From VRUE01 sp963774555 (GTDB lineage Bacteria > Actinomycetota > Thermoleophilia > Solirubrobacterales > 70-9), in the NCBI GenBank assembly GCA_963774555.1, contig CAVZFL010000002.1, positions 620,001 to 684,000 on the forward strand: 64,000 nt of DNA, written 5' to 3'. The translations under genes were made by a program, and so were the position numbers. Under the pieces are notes generated by a model that was given only the letters and a program-made list of their open reading frames with translations, did no database searches and was not told the DNA's origin. Of the stretch, positions 1 through 8,419 are shown in pieces; position 1 is the first letter of the stretch, and each line of letters opens with the position of its first letter.

Positions 1-778
1 GGGCGCGCTCGAGGCTGGTGCCGGAGACGTACTGGACGTGGAGGTCGATGTAGCGGCGGCTGCCGGCACGGCGCGCGCGCAGCTTGTGGTAGCCGGCGAC
101 CTCGGGGGTTCGGGCGGCGGCGATCGCCGCCTCGATCCGATCCATCTCCTCGGCCGGAAGCGCTTCGTCAACCAGCACGCCGGAGGAGCGGCGGACGATG
201 CGGATCCCGGCGGTGACGATGGCGCCGGCGACGAGCAGCGCCGTGATCGAGTCGAAAGCGGCGTTGCCGGTGATCTGGACCAGGCCGAGGCCTGCAAGGA
301 CGCCGGCCGAGGTCATCGCGTCGGTGCGCAGGTGGGCCGCGTCGCCCTCCAAGGCGGGCGATTCGTGTGCCTTCGCCTGCCGATAGAGAACGGCCGAGAC
401 GGCCAGGTTGGCCAGCACTGAGAAGCCCATCACGGCGATGCCGACCCCGAGCGACTCGACCTGGGCGCCGACGACGAGCCGGTGGGTCGCCTCGTAGACG
501 ATGATCCCGGCCCCCACCAGAATCAAGAGGCCCTCGATCGTCGCCGCCAGGCTCTCGACCTTCTCGTGGCCGTAGGGGTGCTCGGCGTCGGCCGGCTCGT
601 CGGCCTTGCGCACCGAGACGAAGGCGACGACCGAAGCGACCAGGTCGATCAGCGAGTGGACCGCCTCGGTGAGGATCGCGATCGAGCCGGTGATCGCCCC
701 GGCCGCCAGCTTGATCGCGATCAACAGCGCGTTGGAGGCAATCGAGAGCGCCGCCGCGCCGCTCTTGGTGCGGATCAT
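1..778 (-). CDS. Cation diffusion facilitator (CDF) transporter, 3' end outside window
   Basis: Translation of this strand gives a CDF-type metal/proton antiporter of the inner membrane. The first metal site HxxxD is at H41/D45 (HSLID), followed by the loop HPYGHEK (67-73) and a second HxxxD at H149/D153 (HLRTD), with hydrophobic helices between them and the start of the C-terminal cytoplasmic domain near residue 210. The likely substrates are divalent cations such as Zn, Fe or Mn, but specificity cannot be read here. The ATG at 778 overlaps the TGA of rdgB as ATGA, so translation is probably coupled to it in an rph-rdgB-CDF operon. The C terminus is cut by the window edge. Confidence 0.9.
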   Translation of the reverse strand, partial: MIRTKSGAAALSIASNALLIAIKLAAGAITGSIAILTEAVHSLIDLVASVVAFVSVRKADEPADAEHPYGHEKVESLAATIEGLLILVGAGIIVYEATHRLVVGAQVESLGVGIAVMGFSVLANLAVSAVLYRQAKAHESPALEGDAAHLRTDAMTSAGVLAGLGLVQITGNAAFDSITALLVAGAIVTAGIRIVRRSSGVLVDEALPAEEMDRIEAAIAAARTPEVAGYHKLRARRAGSRRYIDLHVQYVSGTSLERA

Positions 779-1371
779 CGCGCCCTTGCCGATGCCTCGC
801 CCGCCAGGTGCGCCGCCAGCTGCCGGGCGGCCCGCCCGCGGTGGCTGATCTCGTTCTTCTCCGCCTGGCTCAGCTCCGACATCGTGCGCTCGTCCTCCGG
901 CCCGGTGTCGTCGGGGACGAAGGCCGGGTCGTAGCCGAAGCCGCCCGTTCCGCGCGGCTGCTCGATCAGCACCCCCTCGCAGCGCGCCTCGAAGACCCGC
1001 TCGCTGCCGTCGGCCTCGACCAGGGCAAGCGCGCAGTGATAGGCGGCGCGGCGGTCCTCGCCCGCCGCGGCGACCTCGCGCAGCAGCTTTGCCAGGTTCT
1101 CCTCGTCGCTGGCGCCAGCGCCGCCGTAGCGGGCCGAGTGGATGCCCGGACGCCCGCCGAGCCCCATCGCTTCGACCCCGGAGTCGTCGCCCAGCGCGGC
1201 CTGCCCGCTGGCGGCGTGGGCGGTGCGCGCCTTCTCCAGAGCGATCTCGGCGAAGCTCTCGCCCTCCTCCGGCGGCAGCTCGACGCCCTCGGGCAGCCCC
1301 TCCAGCTCGACCCCCGGCAGCAGTTCGGAGATCTCGCGCAGCTTGTGCTTGTTGGCGGTGGCGAAGATCAC
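775..1371 (-). CDS. rdgB: RdgB/HAM1 family XTP/dITP diphosphatase
   Basis: A 198-residue housecleaning pyrophosphatase that hydrolyses dITP, XTP and similar non-canonical purine NTPs to monophosphates, keeping them out of DNA and RNA. The family landmarks are present in order: N-terminal ATANKHKLREI, the DDSGVEA metal-site segment (62-68), RPGIHSARYGG, FGYDPAF (145-151) and the C-terminal SHRGRA purine-recognition motif (176-181). The length is normal for the family. The start is GTG, 9 nt after the rph stop, and the end overlaps the CDF gene by 4 nt, giving a compact rph-rdgB-CDF transcription unit. The rph-rdgB order is common in bacteria. Confidence 0.96.
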   Translation of the reverse strand: MIFATANKHKLREISELLPGVELEGLPEGVELPPEEGESFAEIALEKARTAHAASGQAALGDDSGVEAMGLGGRPGIHSARYGGAGASDEENLAKLLREVAAAGEDRRAAYHCALALVEADGSERVFEARCEGVLIEQPRGTGGFGYDPAFVPDDTGPEDERTMSELSQAEKNEISHRGRAARQLAAHLAGEASARAR

Positions 1372-1380
1372 AGGGAGCGA

Positions 1381-2109
1381 CTACCCGCTGCCGGTGACCT
1401 TCTCCTGCACCTGGCGCAGGCGGGAGATCCCCATCTCGGCCAGGCCGAGCAGCTCGTCGAGCGAGGCGCGGGAGAGCGGCGTGCGCTCGGCCGTCGCCTG
1501 CACCTCGACCAGGCCGCCGTCGCCGGTCATCACCACGTTGGCGTCGACCTCGGCGTTGGAGTCCTCGCCGTAGTCAAGGTCGCAGAGAGCCCGGCCGTTG
1601 ACCATGCCGACGCTGACCGCGGCGACCGAGCCGTCGAGCGGCATCGCCTCGATCTGGCCGGCGTCGAGCAGCTTCTGGCAGGCGAGGCGCAGGGCGACGT
1701 AGCCGCCGGTGATCGCCGCGCAGCGGGTGCCACCGTCGGCTTCGAGCACGTCGCAGTCGACGTAGACGCTGCGTTCGCCCAACGCCCTCTCGTCGACGAC
1801 GACCCGCAGCGAGCGGCCGATCAGGCGCTGGATCTCGACCCCGCGCCCGTCCTGCTTGCCCTTGGATATGTCGCGCACCTTGCGGTCGCCGGTCGAGGCG
1901 GGCAGCATCGCGTACTCGGCCGTCACCCAGCCTTTGCCCCGACCCGTCATCCAGCGCGGCACCTGGTTGGAGACCGAGGCCGTACAGATCACCCTCGTCT
2001 TGCCGATCGAGATCAGAGCCGAGCCGTCGGCGCTGGCGACAAAACCGGGATCGATCGTCACCGGCCGGATGTCGGCCGGGGCGCGGTCGTAGCTGCGGGA
2101 GGCGGGCAT
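1381..2109 (-). CDS. rph: Ribonuclease PH
   Basis: A 242-residue phosphorolytic 3'-5' exoribonuclease that trims tRNA 3' ends using phosphate. Diagnostic segments are SYDRAPADIRPVTID at the N terminus, GSALISIGKTRVICTASV, GWVTAEYAMLPASTGDR, GRSLRVVVD and ITGGYVALRLACQKLL. I chose the ATG at 2109 rather than the TTG 9 nt upstream. A TAGGCT hexamer (2118-2123) lies 8 nt before this ATG, matching the leaderless promoter pattern seen throughout the window. It is the first gene of the rph-rdgB-CDF operon. Confidence 0.95.
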   Translation of the reverse strand: MPASRSYDRAPADIRPVTIDPGFVASADGSALISIGKTRVICTASVSNQVPRWMTGRGKGWVTAEYAMLPASTGDRKVRDISKGKQDGRGVEIQRLIGRSLRVVVDERALGERSVYVDCDVLEADGGTRCAAITGGYVALRLACQKLLDAGQIEAMPLDGSVAAVSVGMVNGRALCDLDYGEDSNAEVDANVVMTGDGGLVEVQATAERTPLSRASLDELLGLAEMGISRLRQVQEKVTGSG

Positions 2110-2134
2110 GGTCGGCAAGCCTAGCCTTCACGCG

Positions 2135-2163
2135 GAAGGGCCGCGGGTGAACCGCGGCCCTTC
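2135..2163. terminator. 12-bp perfect stem-loop between toxin-like gene and rph
   Basis: GAAGGGCCGCGG and its exact reverse complement are separated by 5 nt. There is no T-tract. The element lies 125 nt past the PemK-like gene and just upstream of the rph promoter, so it may stop read-through from the toxin operon. Confidence 0.5.
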
Positions 2164-2287
2164 GCACCCACTGGGGTAGCCCTCCGACGCCGAGCCAGTC
2201 ATCCCGGCGACATTCGAGCTTGTTGGCAGCATAGACCGATGCTGATTGAACAATCAATAAATTTTCTTTAATGTTCCACCTAACCGC

Positions 2288-2815
2288 TCACTCATGCTTC
2301 CGGGCGACAAGCTCCTGCGCCCGGTCCTCAATCACTCCCCGTAGATCGAGCTGGTGGGCGCGCGCAAACCGCTCATGGATGTCCCTCACTTCATCGTCGT
2401 CGACCCGACCCAGCGGACGCCCCAAATCGAGAGTCGAGACCGACAGGCGCATGGCGGTTTCGATGATCGCCGCGTTCTCCTCAGCCAGCCCGGGGCACCG
2501 GTCGGGATCGAGGTGGAAGAGCCCTTCGTCTTCCCCGGAGCGCACCGCTCGCTGCGCGCTCTCCCCCATTCGAGAGAGCCGGCGCAACCGGAGAGCCAGC
2601 ACCTCGCCATAGCGGGCACTTGGTGCCGTGATCACAAGGACGGGCCGCGCCTTGACCGGCACGAGCACCGTGAGCTCCTCCCCATCTGCGTCGGTGATTT
2701 GCGGCGTCTCGTCGACGGTCACCGGCGTATGGCCTCTTCCCGCGTACAACCGGAATGGCGGCTCGAGCGAAAATGGCGCAACCGCTCTATAGATAGACCC
2801 CAGAGGGCCCGGCAT
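2288..2815 (-). CDS. PemK/MazF-like putative toxin
   Basis: A 175-residue protein. The central RPVLVIT (57-63) followed by a conserved-looking strand, and the distal segment with LGRV (135-138) and an acidic helix (DDDEVRDIHERF), resemble the core of the PemK/MazF endoribonuclease fold. It has an N-terminal extension of about 45 residues not typical of MazF. The ATG overlaps the stop of the upstream Phd-like gene (ATGA), the usual antitoxin-toxin order. If it is a toxin it would cleave RNA in the cytoplasm and be neutralised by its neighbour. Similarity is judged by eye; a non-toxin PemK-fold protein is possible. Confidence 0.55.
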   Translation of the reverse strand: MPGPLGSIYRAVAPFSLEPPFRLYAGRGHTPVTVDETPQITDADGEELTVLVPVKARPVLVITAPSARYGEVLALRLRRLSRMGESAQRAVRSGEDEGLFHLDPDRCPGLAEENAAIIETAMRLSVSTLDLGRPLGRVDDDEVRDIHERFARAHQLDLRGVIEDRAQELVARKHE

Positions 2816-3096
2816 CAGCCGAAGAGCTTTCGCAGAGTCTCGGCATCCTCAATCGGTCTGCCGCTACTCCGGTCCTCCTCCAGATGGGCTCGGTGGGCGG
2901 CGTCGCTTATCTCAAGCGGCTTCAGCCGACACGCATGCTCGACCAACTCGTCACGTGCCAAGAGCTTCTCGAAGTCCGCTGGGTGCAGGATCACTGACTG
3001 ATCCTTGTTGTAGCGGGTGACCCGCATTGCCGTTCCCCTAATCGGGGTCGGGATGCGAACGTCATTCGCGGCAACCGTTTTGCTTTTCAAACCCAT
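2815..3096 (-). CDS. Phd/YefM-like antitoxin
   Basis: A small protein with the Phd-type core VTRYNKDQSVILHPADFEKL, as in antitoxins that bind DNA with the N terminus and the toxin with the C terminus. Two starts are possible. The ATG at 3096 gives 93 residues and the N-terminal length expected of the Phd fold. The ATG at 3027 has the better ribosome-binding site (AGGGGA, 7 nt) but yields only 70 residues. The open frame reaches 3225 but would then overlap vapC. It is coupled to the downstream PemK-like gene through ATGA. Confidence 0.6.
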   Translation of the reverse strand: MGLKSKTVAANDVRIPTPIRGTAMRVTRYNKDQSVILHPADFEKLLARDELVEHACRLKPLEISDAAHRAHLEEDRSSGRPIEDAETLRKLFG

Positions 3097-3119
3097 CTCG
3101 AACATAAGGATATCTCCAT

Positions 3120-3131
3120 TGTCGTACGACA
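3120..3131. promoter_or_regulatory. Perfect 12-bp palindrome upstream of Phd-like antitoxin
   Basis: TGTCGTACGACA is its own reverse complement and lies 24 nt upstream of the longer antitoxin start, in the gap after vapC. Toxin-antitoxin operons are commonly autorepressed, so this is a candidate operator. Confidence 0.45.
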
Positions 3132-3154
3132 TCAAATAAGCCGTCGAGTTTGTG

Positions 3155-3568
3155 TCAAGCACCAGGCACCACGTGCAGGCCACGCTGGGAAAAATGGGCG
3201 TCGAAGGCAAACGCCTCCTCGCCACCGTCGCGCTCGATCAGGGCGAAGGAGGTGGCGTCGACGTAGCTCCAACGCTTGTCGTCGTGGCGCTCGAGGATCT
3301 CCCAGGCGCGTTCCTCGATCGGCCGGTCGAGGTGGACGAGGTCGATCGCGTTGCCGGCGCGGAAGCGGCGCCCCCACTCGATCGCTTCGCTGCGCCCGAT
3401 CCGGACCATCAGCGCCGTGTAGGTCTCGGCGAAGACGTAGTTGGAGGTGAAGAGGGCCACGCCCTCCTCGATCAGGCCGCTCAGCGTCTTCCTGGCCCGC
3501 TCATGCTCGGCCTCGGATGAGTTGCGCAGCGCCACGAAGGCGCTGGTGTCGATGAACACCGACTTCAT
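3155..3568 (-). CDS. vapC: VapC-family PIN-domain toxin
   Basis: A 137-residue PIN-domain ribonuclease. The acidic metal-binding residues are visible as D7 (FIDTSAF), E48 (VFAET), D104 (SYVDATS) and D123 (AFDAHF), so the active site looks complete. Members cleave tRNA or other RNAs when freed from VapB. The ATG overlaps the TGA of the upstream RHH antitoxin gene (ATGA), the standard vapBC arrangement. The gene ends 58 bp before the Phd-like antitoxin, so two type II modules lie in tandem on the same strand. Confidence 0.92.
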   Translation of the reverse strand: MKSVFIDTSAFVALRNSSEAEHERARKTLSGLIEEGVALFTSNYVFAETYTALMVRIGRSEAIEWGRRFRAGNAIDLVHLDRPIEERAWEILERHDDKRWSYVDATSFALIERDGGEEAFAFDAHFSQRGLHVVPGA

Positions 3569-3801
3569 GGCCCGTAGAGGTCGTCGTCGAGCGTGCTGAC
3601 ACTGGTCCCCTCGCGCCCCCTGCCGGGCGCCTCCTCGACGAGGAAGCTGAGCAGGGGATCGGCGGCGGGGTCGACCCCGCGCGCCCGCTCGGCGTCGATC
3701 AGCTCGCGCACGACCGCGGCGATGCTGCCCGCATCGCCCGCGCGCTGCTTCAGCCAGCGGTACTGGCCCTCATCCAGATATAGCTGTGTTCGATGCCTCA
3801 T
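3565..3801 (-). CDS. vapB: VapB-like ribbon-helix-helix antitoxin
   Basis: A 78-residue protein starting MRHRTQLYLDEGQYRWLKQR, a typical ribbon-helix-helix N terminus, followed by SIAAVVRELIDAER and an acidic C-terminal tail ending STLDDDLYGP that should bind VapC. I place the start at 3801 because the RHH strand begins there. The frame stays open to 3936, where an ATG overlaps the pilin stop codon, but that 45-codon extension is proline-rich and unlike the family. A 13-bp inverted repeat abuts the start codon. Confidence 0.85.
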   Translation of the reverse strand: MRHRTQLYLDEGQYRWLKQRAGDAGSIAAVVRELIDAERARGVDPAADPLLSFLVEEAPGRGREGTSVSTLDDDLYGP

Positions 3802-3814
3802 GCTGTAATACAGC
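3802..3814. promoter_or_regulatory. vapBC operator candidate
   Basis: GCTGTA and TACAGC flank a single A immediately 5' of the vapB ATG, between it and a TAGGCT -10-like hexamer (3812-3817). Binding of the VapB ribbon-helix-helix here would block both promoter and start, fitting autoregulation. Confidence 0.6.
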
Positions 3815-3932
3815 CTACGCCCCACTCCGGACGGAATCCGCCGCCCGACGGGGACCTGCACGGGATCGACCAGCGGCTGCAGCGCCGGCACGGGAACCGG
3901 GGCGACCCGCTCGGGCCGCCCCACCTCCACCC

Positions 3933-4178
3933 TCATTTGAACGCCACCTTGTCGACCGCCTCCTTGATCTTGTTGACGATCACGTCGGCGAGCTCGGTCC
4001 CCTGCTTGCCGTTGAATCCCTTCATCGCCGCCACCATCCCCACCATCAGCAGCGAGACCAGCAGGATCAGGCCGACGTACTCAACCGTCCCTTGCCCCCG
4101 CTCTCCGACCAACGAGCGAATCATCCTCACCCGCCCCTCGATCGCCGCGTGCAGGTACCCCATCAGCATGTAAAGCAT
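3933..4178 (-). CDS. Flp/Fap-type pilin-like small membrane protein
   Basis: An 81-residue protein with a short polar N terminus, then GERGQGTVEYVGLILLV and one hydrophobic helix (about 28-52), then a charged tail. The Gly-Gln-Gly-Thr-Val-Glu-Tyr segment before the helix is the usual prepilin-like signature of Flp pilins. A strong ribosome-binding site AAGGAGG (4184-4190) lies 5 nt before the ATG at 4178 and fixes the start. No tad/flp assembly genes are in the window, so it is an orphan here. Confidence 0.7.
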   Translation of the reverse strand: MLYMLMGYLHAAIEGRVRMIRSLVGERGQGTVEYVGLILLVSLLMVGMVAAMKGFNGKQGTELADVIVNKIKEAVDKVAFK

Positions 4179-4297
4179 CGAAGCCTCCTTCTCGTGGTTC
4201 GAAGGCCGATGCTTCAGGGCCGGGACATACCGAACAAGACGTGGGTGTGCCAGCTCTGTGACCGGATCGCGCAGGGATCCGTCACAGGCGCTTACTC

Positions 4298-4774
4298 CTA
4301 CCCAGCCAGCGCCACCCGTCTCGCCTCCTCGGTCCCAAGGTACGGAGTCAGGGCGAACTGGACGGCCTCGCTGGCCAGTTCCGGCAGCTCGGCGTGGCGG
4401 CCGAGGTCGACGCGCTGGGCGACCAGCATCGCCACCCCTCCCACCATCGCTTTCTCGGTGATCTCCGGCAGCCGCTCGCCCTCCGGCCTCAGCTCGCGCC
4501 CCGGCAGAAACCACTCGCCGAGGTGGGAGATCATCCGGTTGTAGCGCTCATAGCCGGCCAGGCCGCCGGCCAGAGCCTCGGTCGTCAGCGTCCGCGCCGC
4601 GCCTGGGTCCACTGCGGCGAACTCGAGCGCCGCACGGATCCCGGCGCTGACCTGCTCGGGCCACTCGGCCTCGGCGACACAGGCCGACTCGATGCGCACC
4701 TGCAGCCTGGCGAAGGTCGAATCGAAGGCGCTCGCAAAGCCCTCCGGCCGCCGCGCAGGGTCGTTCGAGGACAT
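4298..4774 (-). CDS. Orphan TetR-type C-terminal (ligand-binding) domain protein
   Basis: A 158-residue, helix-rich protein resembling the C-terminal half of TetR/AcrR regulators (segments ALEFAAVDPGAARTLTTEAL and GGVAMLVAQRVDLG). The first 20 residues do not form a helix-turn-helix and no upstream in-frame coding exists, so the DNA-binding domain is absent. The ATG at 4774 is supported by a TAATGT hexamer (4781-4786) exactly 6 nt upstream, implying a leaderless mRNA. It could be a domain-only sensor that modulates a full-length TetR protein elsewhere, or a decayed regulator. Confidence 0.6.
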   Translation of the reverse strand: MSSNDPARRPEGFASAFDSTFARLQVRIESACVAEAEWPEQVSAGIRAALEFAAVDPGAARTLTTEALAGGLAGYERYNRMISHLGEWFLPGRELRPEGERLPEITEKAMVGGVAMLVAQRVDLGRHAELPELASEAVQFALTPYLGTEEARRVALAG

Positions 4775-4775
4775 A

Positions 4776-4795
4776 AATAAACATTATTGTCTATT
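4776..4795. promoter_or_regulatory. AT-rich operator-like inverted repeat at orphan TetR gene
   Basis: AATAAACA and TGTCTATT (7 of 8 complementary) are separated by 4 nt and overlap the inferred -10 element. This is a plausible repressor site in an otherwise GC-rich region. Confidence 0.45.
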
Positions 4796-4820
4796 TCACT
4801 GCATCCCGCATTCAACCGCC

Positions 4821-5600
4821 TCACCCCTTCACAGCACAAGCCTTTTCCACCTTCGCGCTCAAGGAGGCCCCCGCGGCAAAGTCAAGGCTCGCCAGGGCAA
4901 GCGGGTAGACCGTGCGTTTGACGTCCTTGGGCGCCGGACAGCCGGCGTTGAAGTAGGAGAGCTGCTGCCCCCTGAAGGCGTATTTGCGCTTCAGGGTCAG
5001 CTTGATCCGATCGACGTAGCCCCAGGAGCCAAGGGCTTGGGGAAGCGATGCGGTGAGGCGGGTACCGTAGGCACCGTCGGAGATCTTCGTAATCGAGAAG
5101 ACGATCACGAAGGAAGAGAAGAAGGGGTTGGCGGTGAAGATGTGGGTGAGAAGGACGGGCTTGCCGTTCCTCGTGCCGTTGAAGATCAGGAGCCTTCCGT
5201 GGCTGGGGTAGGCGCCCTGGTCCGGTAGGACGATGTGGGCCCAGAACTGGCCGGAGCCGATCTCCGCGTCCCCGCATCTTTGAAGCGCTTGTTGGGTGGA
5301 GGCCGGTTGGATCTCCGAGACCCCGCAGGCGGGAAGTCCCTTTGATTGCAGCAGGCCGTGTTTGTTTACCTCGACCGTCATCCGTTGCAGCTGGGCGGGG
5401 ATCCCCCCGTGTGGTGCGGAGAGGTGCCCGGAGACGAAGACGGCTATCGGCGCGGTCCCTGTTCTCGGCAGCTTGTAGGGCTGGATCTGGGAGAGGATCG
5501 TGATCCTCAGGTTGCCCTCCTGGACCACTGCTGCGTGGGCGAGGGATGCGAACGCCAGTATCGCCACTGCTGTGGCCAGGACCCCCGCCCGTCTGCTCAT
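4821..5600 (-). CDS. Secreted protein of unknown function (last gene of secretory operon)
   Basis: A 259-residue protein with a clear signal peptide (MSRRAGVLATAVAILAFASLAHA) and four cysteines. The body is beta-rich and unlike any family I can name. It appears related in style to the upstream 5605-8419 product, with phrases such as HGGIPAQLQRMTVEV and GYVDRIKLTLKRKYAF. The ATG at 5600 lies 4 nt after the stop of the preceding gene, so it is cotranslated in the same operon. I chose this start over the open frame to 5810 because of the signal peptide and the spacing. Confidence 0.7.
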   Translation of the reverse strand: MSRRAGVLATAVAILAFASLAHAAVVQEGNLRITILSQIQPYKLPRTGTAPIAVFVSGHLSAPHGGIPAQLQRMTVEVNKHGLLQSKGLPACGVSEIQPASTQQALQRCGDAEIGSGQFWAHIVLPDQGAYPSHGRLLIFNGTRNGKPVLLTHIFTANPFFSSFVIVFSITKISDGAYGTRLTASLPQALGSWGYVDRIKLTLKRKYAFRGQQLSYFNAGCPAPKDVKRTVYPLALASLDFAAGASLSAKVEKACAVKG

Positions 5601-5604
5601 GTCC

Positions 5605-8419
5605 CTAGCCCCTGCGCTTGTGCTTGTGCGCTTTGCGTCCTTTGCCGCCGCACTTCGGCTGAAGCGGCGGGCTGAATTCGCGCAGCTTGCCGTTGTGGCC
5701 AGTGAAGGAGGCGAGCGCCTTGTGGGTGCCTTTGCAGAGGTTGGTGCTGTTTTCGAACAATCCCTTCTTGCCGCCTCTGAGGGAAAGCACGACGTTGCCG
5801 ACTGGGGCATCGGGTGTGGCTTCGAAGGTCGTGCGCAGTTTGCCTTTGACCGAGTCGACCCTTCCCACCAAGACGACGTCGATCTCGCCGTTGTGGATCG
5901 CTGCCACCACGTCTGGCAGTTCGTGTTCGGAGGACCTGAGGAAGACAGGCCCGGTTAGCGGATCGGAGAGGATCGGGGTGTTGACCACGGCCTTGCCGTA
6001 GATCGATCCCGCCGGGCACCTTTCTCCGGGGTGATCGCCCTGTTTGAACTGGACCCGGGTGCAGATCGTGTTGAAGTGGGCGTTGGCGATGAACTCCGAG
6101 GGGGGAAGCGTCACCTGGCTTCGCCTGATCCCCGCTTCGCCGAAGCCGTTCATGTTGAGCCTCGCCGTCAGGGCCGGGTAGTCCCCGCGTCTTGTGCCGC
6201 CCTTCAGCTTTAGGGAGAGTCTCGGTTTGAACGGAAGGGCGGCACAATCGGCGGCTTGGAAAGGAGTTGAGACCGTTACGGGGCGGTCGTCTGCTTCGGA
6301 AGAGAAGTCAAGGCCACTTCCCAGCAGCGTGCTCGCGGTAGACGTCCGCTTGCAGCTGGTCGGGTTCAAGACGAACTGCGGTCTGTCCGTATAGGCCCTC
6401 ACGTCTCTGAGGTGCGTCGGAACGCCTTTAATGATGTGGGGGATCGGGTCCGATCCGGTGGCGTCGATGAAGACTTCGCCGGTTTCGGGGTCGACCTTGA
6501 AGGCCTGTCTGATCACCACGGTGCCGAGGTCGAAAGGGGCCTACCTTTGCCGCGGTGATCGCCACCAGACTGATCGCCGAGCCGTGATAGGGCCCCGCCA
6601 GGTAGATCTTGCCCGGGGCGTAGGCGAGGGCCGAGCCGACTCCCGCTCCCGCCAGTGAGTGGCCTATTTCTGAGGCCGCCGGACAGCTCGGGTGCTCGAG
6701 CTCTTCCTGACCGCCGTGGATGCCGGTCCTCGCTTTCGCCGCCGCAATCGAGGCGTCCGAGCAGAAGGGGATCCCGGCCAGCTTGCCGACGATCCCCGGC
6801 GGTAGCTTGATCGAGAAGCGGTTGATCTCCTGTTCGGAGTCAGTTCTGAAGAGACGGATGTTGAAGGGGGAGAAGCGCCCGGCGGCGTTGTTGATCGAGC
6901 CCGCGATCAGGCCCGGGCGGAACGGGGGCAGGCCAGCGCTTGGGCAGGCTCCTCCGTCTGAGCCGTGTTCGACCTGGAAGGAAGCGGTTCTCTGGATCGC
7001 TTCGGTGTCGTCTTTGGCCGAGAAGGGGGTGAACCTCGCGAGCGTCTGGTATTCCCCGCAGGCGCTTGGGGTGGCAAGCGGCGCCCTCGCCCCTTCCCTG
7101 AAGTGCAGCTTGAAGGAGGAGTAGGGGACGGGCGGCAGGTCCTCGAAGGTGGAGGTGATCTGGCCGGTTGAGGGGTCGAACTCGACCTTGCCGGCCTGCT
7201 TGACCAGGATGCCCCGTTCGGGTGCCCTGGCGACCAGGTAGAGAGCGGCCAGGGTGCCGAATTCGTTCTCATACGGTGCGGCCAGGTAGACCGAGCCTTC
7301 GACCGGTTCCTCCAAGAGCGGGCTCTGGGCGATCACCGAGCCGAGCTTGGAAGCTTCCGGACAGCCCGCTCCAGCGGGAGTGTCGATCTTCTCGGCTTTG
7401 TATTGGGCCTTTGAGCAGGTGCTCGCCCCTTCGGCGAAGGAGGGGTTGACGCTGACCCCTTCGGGCAACGTCACCACGGTCTTCCGGGGCTCTGTTTCCG
7501 CGGTCGTCCCGGGGCCGGTCAAGCCCTGGTTTGGCAGCTTCAGCTCGAAGTCGAGGCCCGAGGGGCTCGATGCCAGCTTGGTCGTCGGCTGGGAGGAGAT
7601 CTTGGGGTCGAAGGGGACCCCATCGCAGCCGTTCATCGCCACCGGCGAGTTGTTCGAGTCGGTCAGGTCGACGGCTTCCTCGGAGTAGACGCCGGGAGCC
7701 CCGGTCGAGTCGATCCTCACCGTCGCCCGCGGCGGGGCGCCGCAGGATGCCGGCATCGTCAGGTAGGCCAGCTTGGGGGCGTTTGATTTGACCGGCGGGC
7801 CCTGGGAGTTCAGCACCGCTTCGCCGCGTTCGGCGTCGTGGCCCGAATCCGATGGCACCCCCCAGATCGTCTCGGTCGCCGAGGTCACTTCGAGCGGGAT
7901 GTTGGGCGCGCCGAAGCCAAGGCCGTAGCCTTCCTCGCTCCTCACCGAGGCGAACTGCAGGGAGAGGAATTCCGAGGCGCTGAAGCCGAACTCGGTCGCC
8001 ACCCCGGGCGGGGGGGTGAGGTTGAAGATGGGGCCGACGATCTGGCCGAAGCCGGGGAGGGTTGCCCGCAGCACCCCGACCTGGGTGTCCAGCGAGCAGT
8101 TCGCCGAGAAGCCTTCGAATTCCACATGCGGGCAGGTCGGGATGGCGGCGGGGTTGCCGATGAAGCCCGGCGGCAGGTCGACCAGCACGTTTCGCATCAC
8201 TCCGCCTTCGGAGTGACCGCTCCCGTCGGTCTTCAAGTCGAAGTGCACGGTGAAGGAGAAGGGATGGGAGGAGGCCTGGGCGGCGGCGGTGCCGTTCTTG
8301 CTCAGCGCCCTGACCCAGGTCGAGTCCGGCACCAGGCCGAAGTCGGCTTGGGCGGTCGCGGGCAAGGCCAATAGCGCCAGTGCCAAGGCGGAGGCGAGGA
8401 TTGTCTTTCGGCGTCTCAC
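5605..8419 (-). pseudogene. Large secreted protein, reading frame broken near 6533-6539
   Basis: The frame starting at 8419 has a signal peptide (MRRRKTILASALALALLALP) and runs about 625 residues of beta-rich, Pro/Gly-rich sequence with repeated phrases such as VTLPEGVSVNPSF and IKLPPGIVGKLAGIPFC. It then changes frame. The continuation lies in another frame (VIRQAFKVDPETGEVFID onward) and ends at 5605 in a basic tail KAHKHKRRG. Removing one T from the CCCCTTT run (complement of 6533-6539) restores GPFDLGTVVIRQ, about 938 residues. The ATG overlaps the upstream TGA (ATGA). It is either a homopolymer assembly error or a real inactivation. Confidence 0.75.
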
